Positions 42,123 through 50,902 of a stretch of DNA of 64,000 bases are shown here, in pieces. Location: the NCBI RefSeq assembly GCF_001417735.1, contig NZ_BBUZ01000025.1:186001-250000 (forward strand). Direction: 5' to 3'. The stretch's first letter is position 1, and every line of letters begins with the position of its first letter. A program made the position numbers and the translations under genes. The DNA is from Streptomyces sp. NBRC 110028 (GTDB taxonomy: Bacteria > Actinomycetota > Actinomycetes > Streptomycetales > Streptomycetaceae). Under the pieces are notes generated by a model. That model was not told where the DNA came from. It was given only the letters and a program-made list of their open reading frames with translations, and did not search any database.

Positions 42123-42965
42123 TCAGCGCCGGTTGCGGCGCACGTCGATGTTGCCCCAGCGGGTCCGGGCACGGATCTTGACGGTGTCCTCGGTCTCCGC
42201 GGGGGGCTCGGCGTCGGCGAGCGTGTTGCGCACCTGCCCGCGCTCGGAGCTGACGTCGAGCCAGGCGGCGGTGCCGTCGCGGACGCCGACCTCGATGGCG
42301 CCGATGGACGTCTCCAACTGGGCGGTTCCACAGGAGACTTCGCCCACGCGCAGGGCGCCGTGGGCGGTGGTGGCGGTGACCGAGCTTTCGGCACGCTCGA
42401 TGTCGATGCCGCCGTGGGCGCCACTCACCCGCAGGTCACCGGTCACGGTGCCGACGGTCGTGGTGCCGTGCGAGTTCTTCAGGACGGCGGGACCGTGGAC
42501 GGTGCCGATGCGCAGGCTGCCGGTGCTGGTGGTGATCTCGGCCGTGCCCTCGACCCGGTCCACGGTGATCGAGCTGTGGGAGACGGTCATCTGGAGCGGC
42601 CCGGTCGTGTCGAGGCGGACGTCACCGCCCGAGGTCTTCACGCGGACCTCGCCGAGCCGGCCCTCGCCGACTACCGGGGTCCAGGCGCCGGTCAGGTCGA
42701 CGCGCGAGCCCGTGGGCAGGTCGATCGCCACGTCGACGGCGCCGGTGGGCCCGATGAGGCGGCGTTCTTTCGTCCTGACGGTCAGGACGCCGCCCGCGTA
42801 CGTGACCTCGGTCTGCTCGGCGGCCCGCACGTCCTTGTCCCGCTTCGGGCTGCCGGGGTGTACCTCGACGACGGTGTCGGGGCGGTCGCTCGCGGTGATC
42901 CGGAGGGAACCGGCGCCGATGTGCGCGTCGACCGAAATCGGTTCGGGAGTGTCGAAAGAAGGCAT
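42123..42965 (-). CDS. DUF4097 beta-helix-like protein
   Basis: A 280-residue soluble protein built of short beta repeats (for example TSTGSLRIGTVHGPAVLKNS) of the DUF4097 type. In actinomycetes this family commonly accompanies a ribbon-helix-helix protein and a DrrAB exporter, as here. The molecular role is unknown. ATG 42965 starts PSFDTPEPISVDAHIGAGSL. Confidence 0.88.
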   Translation of the reverse strand: MPSFDTPEPISVDAHIGAGSLRITASDRPDTVVEVHPGSPKRDKDVRAAEQTEVTYAGGVLTVRTKERRLIGPTGAVDVAIDLPTGSRVDLTGAWTPVVGEGRLGEVRVKTSGGDVRLDTTGPLQMTVSHSSITVDRVEGTAEITTSTGSLRIGTVHGPAVLKNSHGTTTVGTVTGDLRVSGAHGGIDIERAESSVTATTAHGALRVGEVSCGTAQLETSIGAIEVGVRDGTAAWLDVSSERGQVRNTLADAEPPAETEDTVKIRARTRWGNIDVRRNRR

Positions 42966-43072
42966 GGCTGTCCCGTCCTCGTGAGTCCTTGGGGCGTCCC
43001 CGCTGGTGGGACGTGGTGTGGGTGAAGTGCCGTTCTTTGTGCGGCGTGGGCGTGGCGTGGGCGGGGGCGCGG

Positions 43073-43588
43073 TCAGCGCACCCAGCCCGTGAAGCTCTGT
43101 CCGGTGCGGGACTTCTGCGGCGTATGCGGCCGCGCGCCGCCGTCGACCGCGGCCGACACGGCCCGCACCAGCCACGCGTTGACCGACAGTCCCTCGCGGC
43201 TCGCGGCCTCCTCGGCGCGCGCCTTGAGGTGGGTCGGCAGCCGCAGATTGACGCGGGCGGTGCCGCCCTCGTCGCCGTCGGCGGGTGCCGGCGCCCTGAG
43301 CGGTTCGACGGGCGCGGCCGCCGCTTCCATGGAGCCGCCGTCGGTGGGCGGTGGCGTCACCACGAAGTCGGGGTCGAGTCCGCGCAGCCGTACGTCGACC
43401 GAGCCGGGGGCGAGCTCGCGGGTGATCTCGTCCATCGCGGCGGAGAGCACATTGAGCATGGTCAGACGGGTCGCCGACTCCAGGGGAGCGGTGAGCCGCT
43501 CGGCCAGCTCGCGGGCATCTTCCCCGCCGGCTTCGGCGGCCACCGCGAGTTCACGGCGGAGGGTGTCGACATACGGCGTGAGGTCCAT
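43073..43588 (-). CDS. ribbon-helix-helix (HicB/Arc-like) regulator
   Basis: A 171-residue protein with a helical N-terminal region and a C-terminal ribbon-helix-helix domain: ARVNLRLPTHLKARAEEAAS followed by REGLSVNAWLVRAV (about 110-145). It is often labelled a toxin-antitoxin HicB-type protein, but no HicA toxin is adjacent; here it is the first gene of the DUF4097-ABC operon and probably its regulator. ATG 43588 lies within the left arm of a 9-bp inverted repeat, and a repeat array extends upstream. Confidence 0.82.
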   Translation of the reverse strand: MDLTPYVDTLRRELAVAAEAGGEDARELAERLTAPLESATRLTMLNVLSAAMDEITRELAPGSVDVRLRGLDPDFVVTPPPTDGGSMEAAAAPVEPLRAPAPADGDEGGTARVNLRLPTHLKARAEEAASREGLSVNAWLVRAVSAAVDGGARPHTPQKSRTGQSFTGWVR

Positions 43589-43800
43589 GACGCCATAGTG
43601 GCACCACTGTGGCGTCATTCGCAAGCCCGAAGGGTGTCGCATGCGGGGTGGGTGCGGGTGTGGCGCCCTTGACCTGCGGAAACGCAAAGGGGTCAGTCTG
43701 GGGCGGGGTGGCGCTATGTGGGTCCGCGCGCCTTTGGTGGTGCGGAATGATGCCGGGTGGCGCCTCGGTGGCGCTATGCGGTGCCATCTGGTGCCATGTC
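43587..43800. promoter_or_regulatory. operator-like repeat array upstream of the RHH gene
   Basis: ATGACGCCA...TGGCGTCAT (9-bp arms, 43587-43618) encloses AGTGG-CA-CCACT. Further copies follow: GGTGGCGCTATG at 43708 and 43768, GGGTGGCGCC at 43756, and GGTGCCATCTGGTGCCATGTC-like tandem halves at 43780-43800. Ribbon-helix-helix proteins typically bind such arrays. Confidence 0.5.
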
Positions 43801-43828
43801 TGCGGGGGCGTTCTGGACTGCTATTACA

Positions 43829-43849
43829 GATCTAGACGAATAGGCTAGA
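43829..43849 (+). promoter_or_regulatory. likely promoter of the dehydratase gene
   Basis: The tandem TCTAGAC and GCTAGACT include a good -10 match TAGACT (43844-43849), about 54 bp before ATG 43903. The -35 is unclear. Confidence 0.35.
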
Positions 43850-43902
43850 CTCGGCGACCCTCAGCACGCGGTTCGACTTCTCACCAGCGCAAGGGATTCA
43901 CC

Positions 43903-44871
43903 ATGGCCGCTGCACCGTCCGTTTCCTTCGACGACGTCCGTGAGGCCGCCGCGCGCCTCGACGGGATCGCCCACCGCACGCCCGTCCTCACCTCCCGCAC
44001 CCTGAACGCCCAGGTCGGCGCCGAGGTGTTCATCAAGTGCGAGAACTTCCAGCGCGTCGGCGCCTTCAAGTTCCGCGGCGCCTACAACGCCGTCGCCCAA
44101 CTGCCCGCCGGGCAACTGGCCAAGGGCGTCGCCGCCTATTCCTCCGGCAACCACGCCCAGGCCACCGCCCTGGCCGCCCGCGAACTGGGCACCACCGCGG
44201 TCATCCTCATGCCCGAGGACGCCCCGCGCTCCAAGCTGGAAGCCACCGCCGGCTACGGCGCGGAGATCGTCACCTACGACCGCTACACCCAGGACCGCAC
44301 CGCCCTCGGCGAAGCCCTGGCCCAGGAGCGCGGCCTTGCCCTCATCCCGCCGTACGACCACCCCCATGTCATCGCCGGGCAGGGCACCGCCGCCCTCGAA
44401 CTCTTCGAGGAGACCGGCGACCTCGACGCCCTCGTCGTGCCCGTCGGCGGCGGTGGCCTCATCGCCGGGAGCGCCACGGCCGCCAAGGCGCTTCACCCCA
44501 CCGTCAAGGTCATCGGCGTCGAACCCGAGGAAGGCGACGACACCAAGCGCTCCCTGGCCGGCGGCGCGCGCGTCACCATCCCCGTGCCCCGCACCATCGC
44601 CGACGGCCAAGCCCTGCCCACGCCCGGCGAGATCACCTTCGCCATCAACCAGCGCCTGGTGGACGCGATCGCCCTCGTCGGCGACGAGGACATCGTCGAC
44701 GCCATGCGCTTCGCCTTCGAACGTCTGAAGATCGTCCTCGAACCCAGCGGCGCCACCGCTTTGGCCGCCCTCATGACCGGGCGTCTCGAAGGTCTTCCGC
44801 GCAGGATCGGCGTCATCGCCTCCGGCGGCAACATCAACGCCCGGCGATTCGCGGAACTGATCAACCGCTGA
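43903..44871 (+). CDS. PLP-dependent threonine/serine dehydratase-type enzyme
   Basis: A 322-residue fold type II PLP enzyme. The Lys that binds the cofactor is in GAFKFRGAYNA, the phosphate loop is VVPVGGGGLIAG, and SSGNHAQATALAA is the substrate loop. There is no C-terminal ACT domain, so this is the short, catabolic or racemase/hydroxyaspartate ammonia-lyase-like type, not the feedback-regulated biosynthetic IlvA. Monocistronic in context. Confidence 0.9.
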   Translation: MAAAPSVSFDDVREAAARLDGIAHRTPVLTSRTLNAQVGAEVFIKCENFQRVGAFKFRGAYNAVAQLPAGQLAKGVAAYSSGNHAQATALAARELGTTAVILMPEDAPRSKLEATAGYGAEIVTYDRYTQDRTALGEALAQERGLALIPPYDHPHVIAGQGTAALELFEETGDLDALVVPVGGGGLIAGSATAAKALHPTVKVIGVEPEEGDDTKRSLAGGARVTIPVPRTIADGQALPTPGEITFAINQRLVDAIALVGDEDIVDAMRFAFERLKIVLEPSGATALAALMTGRLEGLPRRIGVIASGGNINARRFAELINR

Positions 44872-44923
44872 CGTGCCCGGTGCCGCGGATGGCGCCTCGA
44901 CAGGCGCGGCGGCTCCGGTCCGG

Positions 44924-45472
44924 TCACATCCCGGTGGAGCCGTCGATGCGCTCGCGCAGGAGATCGGCGTGCCCGTTGTGCCGTGCGTACTCGGCGATCA
45001 GGTCCACCATGATCCGTCGCAGTGAGACCGGCTCGCCGGTGCGCTTGCGGATCCCCGTGTCCTCCAGGGATGCGGCGGCGGCCGTGATGTGCCGGGAGCG
45101 CTCGCACTCCGCCCGCCAGACGGCGAAGGCCTCGCCGACGTCACCGTCCAGGCTGTCGAAGTCCTGGTCGGGGTCGTCGTCGGAGTAGTAGAGCATCGGG
45201 ACGTTCTCACCGGCGAACTGGATACGGAACCACCAGCGCTCGACACCGGCCAGATGCCGCACGATGCCGTGCAGGGACAGGCCGGACGGCGGCACAGCCC
45301 GTTCGGACAGCCGCTCCGGAGGCAGACCGGCGCACTTGAGCTCGAACGTCGCCCGCTGCCAGTCCAGGACGGCGCTCAGGGTCTCCCGCTCGCCGCCTAC
45401 GGAGGGCGGGGCCGGGCGGGTGTCGTCGTCCCAGCGGGGCGCGTAGTGCTCGGGGGAGGCTGTACCGGTCAT
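44924..45472 (-). CDS. DinB/DUF664-family protein
   Basis: A 182-residue four-helix-bundle protein. GLSLHGIVRHLAGVERWWFR and RRIMVDLIAEYARHNGHADLL contain the conserved histidines of the DinB/DUF664 metal site; in actinomycetes the family includes mycothiol-dependent transferases. A detoxification role is inferred. It is followed on the same strand by a methyltransferase and a TetR regulator upstream, without overlap. Confidence 0.88.
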   Translation of the reverse strand: MTGTASPEHYAPRWDDDTRPAPPSVGGERETLSAVLDWQRATFELKCAGLPPERLSERAVPPSGLSLHGIVRHLAGVERWWFRIQFAGENVPMLYYSDDDPDQDFDSLDGDVGEAFAVWRAECERSRHITAAAASLEDTGIRKRTGEPVSLRRIMVDLIAEYARHNGHADLLRERIDGSTGM

Positions 45473-45554
45473 CGCCTTCCTTCCTGGTCGGGGGCGGCCC
45501 GAGTCTGTCAGGCACCACTGACATCGCCGGAGCGCGGTGGACGCGGCCCCTCGC

Positions 45555-46406
45555 TCAACGGGACGCCAAAAGTCCGTACAGCAGCGGGATTCGCGGCTCC
45601 GGCAGCTGCCACCAGCCGGAGGAGGTGCGGGTCATGTGGGGCCAGCGGGGCCAGGGCAGTTCGGGTGACTCGCGCAGCCGCCGGACGCTCAGACCCGCAC
45701 CGGCCAGGGCGTTGACGACCTCGTCCAGGCCGTGCGTCCATTCGTAGCTGTCGGTCGCGCCCTCGACGGCCGGGCCGTCGGTGTACGTGTGCGTCGCGTC
45801 GCGGTGCACGGGCCCGCCGCCGCCCAAGTAGTCGTGGCGGAGGAGGAGTTCGGGGCCCTCCTCGGGGGCGGGCTTCGGACCCAGCGCGTTGAGGAGCGGA
45901 TGGAACTCCACGACGTACAGACGGCCGCCGGGGCGCAGCAGACCGGCGACGACGCCGGCCCAGCGGTCCAGGTCGGGGAGGTAGCACAGGGCGCCCTTGC
46001 CGGTGTAGACGACGTCGAACCGCCGTCCGCCCAGCGCTTCCACGGCGTCGTACACATTGGCCCGTACATACGTCACCTCGGCGCCCGCCCGCGCCGCGAT
46101 GCCGGTCGCCGCCTCCACGGACGCAGCGGAGAAGTCGAGACCGACGGCACGTGCCCCGCGCTGCGCGAAGGCGATCGTCTCCGTGCCGAGGTGGCACTGC
46201 AGGTGCAGAACGTCGCGTCCGGCCAGCTCGCCGAGGTCGTCCCACTCCCACGGGGCGAACCAGCGGGACGGATCGGGCTCCCCGTCGGCCCCGTCGGCCC
46301 CGCCGGCCCCGTCTATCCCGTAGAACCGGCTGGCGAGGTGGACGGGGGTCCGGGCATCCCAGTTCGACTGGTTGGCCCGCATCATCCGCTCGTACGCGTC
46401 GGTCAT
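45555..46406 (-). CDS. class I SAM-dependent methyltransferase
   Basis: A 283-residue small-molecule methyltransferase. Motif I is VLHLQCHLGTETIAFAQRGA and motif II GLDFSAASVEAA, followed by the acidic loop RFDVVYTGKGALCYLPD. The substrate is unknown. It starts with the typical DAYERMMRANQSNWDAR and ends 7 bp before the TetR stop, so cotranscription with that regulator is likely. Confidence 0.9.
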   Translation of the reverse strand: MTDAYERMMRANQSNWDARTPVHLASRFYGIDGAGGADGADGEPDPSRWFAPWEWDDLGELAGRDVLHLQCHLGTETIAFAQRGARAVGLDFSAASVEAATGIAARAGAEVTYVRANVYDAVEALGGRRFDVVYTGKGALCYLPDLDRWAGVVAGLLRPGGRLYVVEFHPLLNALGPKPAPEEGPELLLRHDYLGGGGPVHRDATHTYTDGPAVEGATDSYEWTHGLDEVVNALAGAGLSVRRLRESPELPWPRWPHMTRTSSGWWQLPEPRIPLLYGLLASR

Positions 46407-46413
46407 GGGCTCA

Positions 46414-47067
46414 CTATGGCAGGCCCGGCCCCGGCGTCCAGGGGGCCTGCCCGAGGGTGAGGTAGCGGGTGAGCATCGCGACGAGTTCGTTTTCGAGGCG
46501 GACGGCGTCGACGGGGTCGGGCGCGGCGATCAGCTGGTGGATGACCAGCTCGACCGTGGTGACGACGAGCCGGGCGGCGACGTCCGTGTCGGCGACCCGG
46601 ACCTCGGGGTGGCGGTCGAGCAACTCCCTTGTGCAGGCGATGTGTTCGCGCTCGTACGCGGCGACCTTCTCCAGCAACTCGGGCGACCGGGGCCCCTGCT
46701 CGACCATGACACGCAGCAGCTGTGGATCGTCGCGGTGGTTCTCGATCGCGGTGCGCACGAAGCGGCGGAACATCTCTTCGAGGGTGTCGGGCTGCTCCTC
46801 GACCTGGAGGCGCTGGGTGGCGGCCGCCCCGGCATCGAGGTGCCGGACCACCAGCTCGACCAGGATCGCGTCCTTGTTCGGGTAGTACTGGTACAGCGAG
46901 CCGATCGAGATCCGGGCCTGCTCGGCGATGCGGTTGGTGGTCCCGGCGGCGTAGCCGTACTCGGCGAAAACGTGAGCAGCGGCGGTGAGGATGCGCTGCC
47001 GGGTCAGCTCGGCGCGGGCCTGGCGTGGCTGTTTACGTGGCCGAAGTCCGCGGTGGCCTGACGTCAT
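46414..47067 (-). CDS. TetR-family regulator
   Basis: A 217-residue repressor-type protein. The HTH is AAAHVFAEYGYAAGTTNRIA followed by EQARISIGSLYQYYPNKDAI (about 30-70), with a helical ligand domain after it. It is first in the leftward unit with the methyltransferase and divergent from the PPOX flavoprotein gene at 47262. Confidence 0.92.
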   Translation of the reverse strand: MTSGHRGLRPRKQPRQARAELTRQRILTAAAHVFAEYGYAAGTTNRIAEQARISIGSLYQYYPNKDAILVELVVRHLDAGAAATQRLQVEEQPDTLEEMFRRFVRTAIENHRDDPQLLRVMVEQGPRSPELLEKVAAYEREHIACTRELLDRHPEVRVADTDVAARLVVTTVELVIHQLIAAPDPVDAVRLENELVAMLTRYLTLGQAPWTPGPGLP

Positions 47068-47261
47068 GACACCTCCTGGGCGGGCCCGCGAAAGCGAGTG
47101 GCGCAGAACCTGAATGATTGCTCACAATGATGCCATGAGCTGCGGCTGAGCGGTGGGTGGCCGCCACCGTTCGGCCCTGCGGATGCGCGCTGACAACGTG
47201 CCCGGCGCCTTCGTCCGCTCTCGCCCGCCCGCATCCGCCTGTCGCCTCCGAAGGAGCCTTC

Positions 47262-47952
47262 GTGACGCATGCCCCTGCCCGCCCCCGGCGGGTGTCACCG
47301 GCCGAGGTCCGCGCCCGGCTCGGGGAACCCGAAGCCATGATCGAGGCCAAGATCCGCGACCGTATCGACGACCACTTCCGCCTCTTCATCGCCCATTCGC
47401 CCTTCCTGACCCTCGCCACCGCTGACGCGGCGGGGCGCGCCGACTGCTCGCCCCGCGGCGACTACCCGGGGTTCGTGAAGGTCCTCGACGAACACACCCT
47501 CGCCCTCCCCGACCGGCCCGGGAACAAGATCGCCGACTCGTTCCGCAACCTCGCCGAGAACGACGGCGTGGGGCTGCTCTTCTTCATCCCCGGACTGCGG
47601 GAGACGCTGCGCGTCAACGGCCGCGCCTATCCCACCGACGAGCCCGATGTCCTCGCCCGGATGCGGACCGAGGCCAGGACACCGGAGCTGGCGATCGTGG
47701 TCGAGGTCGCGGAGGCGTACTTCCACTGCGGCCGCGCGCTCATCCGGTCCCGGCTGTGGGACCCCGCGAGCCAGGCCCTGGCCGACGAGATGCCCTCGAT
47801 CGGCGAGATCGCCGCCGCCCAGTTCGGCGGTGGCCGGAGAGGCGGGACTGGCCACCGCCCTGCGTCGCCACCTGACCCGCGACCACGGCATCCCGAAGCC
47901 GGACATCACCTTCCACGGCTACTGGCGCCAAGGCCGCCCCAGCCCCGGCTGA
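47262..47952 (+). pseudogene. PPOX-type FMN-binding protein (MSMEG_1061-like), frameshifted
   Basis: The frame from GTG 47262 (site AAGGAG) gives the pyridoxamine-phosphate-oxidase-like fold: HSPFLTLATADAAGRADCSP and LLFFIPGLRETLRVNGRA. After IGEIAAAQFG the frame is broken near 47826-47832 (GGCGGTGG); a shift by one base restores VAGEAGLATALRRHLTRDHG and a normal end at 47952. The total of 691 nt is one base too long for an intact gene. This is a mutation or sequencing error. Confidence 0.75.
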
Positions 47953-48058
47953 CGCCGAACGCCCGGCGGCCGCCACCAGGCGCCCAACGGCCGTGCCGCA
48001 TCCGGCCGGCTGCATGGGTCCCGGTCGAACGGAGCGGCAATCGATGGGGTAATCGCCT

Positions 48059-48086
48059 GAACCATCCCCGCGTGCGCGGGGACCAC
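48059..48086. CRISPR. solo CRISPR-type repeat (type I-E-like)
   Basis: On the minus strand, positions 48086-48059 begin GTGGTCCCCGCG and end CGGGGATGGTTC, with the 28-bp length and CCCCGCG-x-CGCGGGG palindrome of actinomycete type I-E repeats. No second copy occurs at 61-nt spacing on either side, and no cas gene is in the window. Confidence 0.55.
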
Positions 48087-48196
48087 GGGCGCGCAGTGGG
48101 CCGGGGACATCAACGATGCGACGGGCGCGGACATCAACGGTACGTACGGGGTGAGCCGCTGGAGCTGAGTCCGTATCCGTCCGTTGAGTCCGTCTG

Positions 48197-48526
48197 TCAG
48201 ATGACCTCCTTCTCCTCGGTGACCATCACGGCCACCGAGTCCATGTCGATGAAGCGTGCTTCGTCGGGGTTGACCAGTGTCCGGTAGTTCCCGGAAGCGA
48301 AGAAGGCGTCGTGGTCTTCCCAGTTCTCGAACCAGATCCCCGTCAGGCCGTCGTAGGCCCGGGGCGGGTAGTTCTCGGCGGGGACCGGGTGGGACACGGT
48401 GTACTTGCGCACGTAGCGCTCCGCCTCCGGGATGGAGGTGAACAGCGGCGCGTGCTGGTTTCGGTGGTGTTCGACGAAGCCGAGCGCTCGGGTGGGGTGT
48501 CGGTAGGTCCACCCCTGATCCGGTGT
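48197..48526 (-). pseudogene. EthD-domain protein without an intact start
   Basis: The leftward frame reads LGFVEHHRNQHAPLFTSIPE, then YVRKYTVSHPVPAENYPPRA and WFENWEDHDAFFASGNYRTL, ending EEKEVI. This matches small EthD-type ferredoxin-like proteins (about 110 residues). The frame is open only back to 48526 and has no start codon with a ribosome site; an internal GTG at 48412 would omit a third of the domain. Confidence 0.6.
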
Positions 48527-48611
48527 TCAGGCCCACCGACGGCGAGTGCCGTGGTCGGCAGGATGTACCTCGTCACCAGATGGACGGACGAGGAACGAGC
48601 CGGGGGCACTC

Positions 48612-49265
48612 ATGGACGAGACCTTTGCCAGACGTATGACCGGTGGCGCGGGCATCCTCACGGCGGCCGCCATCATCGTCGAAGTGCCCCTGTACTTCGT
48701 CTACTCGGGTCCGCCGCCCGACTCGAACGTCCTGGCCAGGTTGCTGATCGGGATCGTCGCGCTCGCGTTCCTGGTCGTGTTCGTGACGGCCTTTCGGGAG
48801 CTGGTCAAGCGCGTGAGCCCGGCGTATGAGTGGGTGGGGTCGATGGCCTTTGCCACGGGGCTGGTCTATGCGACGGTCAGCCTGGTCTCCAGTGGCCTGG
48901 AAGCGGGTGCGGTGATCGCCGTGGATCACCGGATCGATCCGACCATCACCGTCAGCGGCACGTACATCCTCTACGGGTCGATCTCCCGCCTCATGCTGGC
49001 GTTCTTCCTGGCCGCGGTGGGCTGCGCCGTCTCCCGTACGAACCTGCTCCCGCGGTGGACCAGCCGCTCCGCGTACGTCCTGGCCGGGGTCAACCTGGCT
49101 TTCGTGCCGTCCCTGTTCTTCGGCAACACCCCTGCGGACTTCTACGCGGCGAACGGCTGGGGCACCACGGCTCTGATGGGTGCGATCTTCAGTTGCTGGC
49201 TGCTGGCCCTCGGTGTTTCCACCTACCGCAGCGCCGGGCGGCTCACCTCGGGGCAGCAGCGCTGA
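48612..49265 (+). CDS. integral membrane protein, DUF4386-like
   Basis: A 217-residue protein with six predicted membrane spans (for example LLIGIVALAFLVVFVTAF and GTYILYGSISRLMLAFFLAA). The pattern of spans, with a short N-terminal RRMTGGAGILTAAA, resembles DUF4386 proteins, whose function is unknown. ATG 48612 is used; ACGAGCCGGGGG precedes it. Confidence 0.7.
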   Translation: MDETFARRMTGGAGILTAAAIIVEVPLYFVYSGPPPDSNVLARLLIGIVALAFLVVFVTAFRELVKRVSPAYEWVGSMAFATGLVYATVSLVSSGLEAGAVIAVDHRIDPTITVSGTYILYGSISRLMLAFFLAAVGCAVSRTNLLPRWTSRSAYVLAGVNLAFVPSLFFGNTPADFYAANGWGTTALMGAIFSCWLLALGVSTYRSAGRLTSGQQR

Positions 49266-49374
49266 AGAACCGACGGTGACGGCTTGGTGCCGCTGCTCAG
49301 GCTCAGGGCGTACCGGTTCGGGACGACCGCCGGGTCGCCGATGGTGCCCCCGGTCGCGGCCGGGGGCGGCGGTG

Positions 49375-49800
49375 TCAGCCCTGTTGTACGGGGACCACCA
49401 CCAGCTCGGCGATGTTCACATGCGGCGGGGCCGCGACCGCGAAGGCGATCGCTTCCGCTGTGTCTTCGGCGGTGAGGGGGTGAGGGTGGTGCGCATTCCG
49501 GTGAGGGTGGCGCGCATCCGCGGGTCGCTCATGTCGTTGCCCAGCTCGGTGACCGTGACGCCCGGTTCGACGTTCGTCACGCGGACGTCGCGCGGGCCGA
49601 GTTCGGCGCGCAGGTTGCGGGTCAGATGGGCCACGGCGGCCTTGGTGGCGGAGTAGACGGACCAGTTGGGGTACAGAAGGTGTCCGGCCACCGAGCCGAT
49701 GTGGACGAGGTCCGCGGGGCGGCCGTCGGCGGCTGGTGGCGATGAGGTCGTCGGTGAAGGCGCGGGCGGTGTGCAGCAGGGCGCGCCGTTGCGCAGCGAG
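49375..49800 (-). pseudogene. short-chain dehydrogenase remnant with two frame breaks
   Basis: Pieces in different leftward frames fit one SDR: RPADLVHIGS, VAGHLLYPNWSVYSATKAAV (active-site YxxxK), LRAELGPRDVRVTNVEPGVT, and, after a frame change near 49,490, LTAEDTAEAIAFAVAAPPHV ending VVVPVQQG. The cofactor-binding N-terminal half is absent. Not functional. Confidence 0.75.
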
Positions 49801-49990
49801 GCGTTCCGGCGGCTGTGGGCCCGTCATGACATCCGCCGGAAGGCGCGGGAGACCAAGCGCTTCCGGCATCCCGTGGTCGGCGAGCTGACGCTGGATGACG
49901 AGTCGCTGACCGTGAACGGCGCCCCCGGCCGGCAGCTGGTCGTCTACCAGGCCGCCCCGGCAGCCCCTCCGAACACGCGTTGTCCCTGCT
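49795..49990 (+). pseudogene. fragment of an XRE/MmyB-type regulator
   Basis: The frame SEAFRRLWARHDIRRKARET, then KRFRHPVVGELTLDDESLTV and GRQLVVYQAAPAAPPN, is the C-terminal MmyB-like part of XRE regulators like the one at 38068-38955. HTH and start are lost; it abuts the SDR remnant head to head, suggesting a decayed regulator-oxidoreductase pair. Confidence 0.65.
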
Positions 49991-50437
49991 CGGCAGTCTC
50001 ACCGCCGGGGATGTTCCGGAAATTCCAGGCGGATCAGCACCGGGGCGGCAACCTGCGCGTGGCCACCACCCCGGCCGTGATGAAGCGCCTCGAACGCGCC
50101 CAGGCCGCTGACCTCGCAGGCGGATACCGTGCGGAGGACCCCGAACTCCTCGACGCCGAAGCCGTCAGGAAGCGCATCGCGCCCGGCGCTGTGACCACCG
50201 AGCGCGGCCGCGGCACGCACTACGCCTTCAACTCCGGCACCCCCGGCGAGGGCAGCGTGGACGCCCGTACGGTGCGCGTCCCGGCATCACCTTGGATCCG
50301 CCACCGGCATCGGCGTCGCGCGCGGCTTCGCCGGACACAGCGTGACCGCGACCCATCCGGCCGCATCATCGGCCTCACCCTCCTCGCCACGCGCAAGCCG
50401 GTGGGCCGTCTGCTGGGGGCGGGCCTTCAGGGCTGAG
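49991..50437 (+). other. coding-like remnant of unknown origin
   Basis: The frame continues FRKFQADQHRGGNLRVATTP and LDAEAVRKRIAPGAVTTERG before degenerating after about 50,280. Composition looks coding, but I do not recognise the family and no proper start is seen. Confidence 0.3.
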
Positions 50438-50450
50438 CCGCACGGCCCGG

Positions 50451-50873
50451 CTACATCATGGGGGCGGTGCGCCGGGCCGTCACCGCTTCGATGAACTCCG
50501 TGGGCGGAAGGTAGGAGTGCGCGGTGATGTAGTGGTGGACGAGGTTCGGGGCGATCAGCCACCTGCCGTCCTCGGCCACCACCCTGATCTCCGCGGCGCC
50601 GAGGGTGACCCGCCGGCCGCCGACCTCGATGGCGACGGGGTACGGCGGCTTCCCCTCCGGGTGCGGGAGTGTGCAGGGGAACAGGCCGCGCATGGCGTTC
50701 TGCGAGTCGTCCCGGCAGAGCACCCCGAGGGATTCGACGAAGGCCACCGGCACCTCGCCGCGCGGGAAGTCGTCCTGCTTCTCCAGCCAGCCGACGGTGA
50801 ACGCCTCGACCCCCGGTGGCACCCCGATGCCGGGGGTGTAGGCGTACGGGGACAGGTCCTCGAAACGGGACAA
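50451..50873 (-). CDS. DUF7919-like small protein, candidate partner or immunity protein of Rhs
   Basis: A 140-residue soluble protein: FEDLSPYAYTPGIGVPPGVE, then VGWLEKQDDFPRGEVP, AEIRVVAEDGRWLIAPNLVHH and a C-terminal YLPPTEFIEAV. From memory this matches small actinomycete proteins grouped as DUF7919. A TTG start at 50873 is chosen since AGGAAGGA lies 9 nt upstream. It is the last gene of the Rhs operon, 29 bp after the Rhs stop, the position where immunity genes of polymorphic toxins usually lie. That role is inferred. Confidence 0.6.
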   Translation of the reverse strand: MSRFEDLSPYAYTPGIGVPPGVEAFTVGWLEKQDDFPRGEVPVAFVESLGVLCRDDSQNAMRGLFPCTLPHPEGKPPYPVAIEVGGRRVTLGAAEIRVVAEDGRWLIAPNLVHHYITAHSYLPPTEFIEAVTARRTAPMM

Positions 50874-50902
50874 GGTGGCGATTCCTTCCTGTGGAGAGAG
50901 GG

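Noticed and set aside
43073..43588. A HicAB toxin-antitoxin pair
   Set aside because: Although the RHH protein resembles HicB-type labels, no HicA-sized toxin gene is adjacent; the neighbours are DUF4097 and an ABC exporter.
48020..48160. A CRISPR array around the 48059 repeat
   Set aside because: No second repeat occurs at normal spacing on either side; the GACATCAACG pair at about 48107 and 48132 is unrelated.
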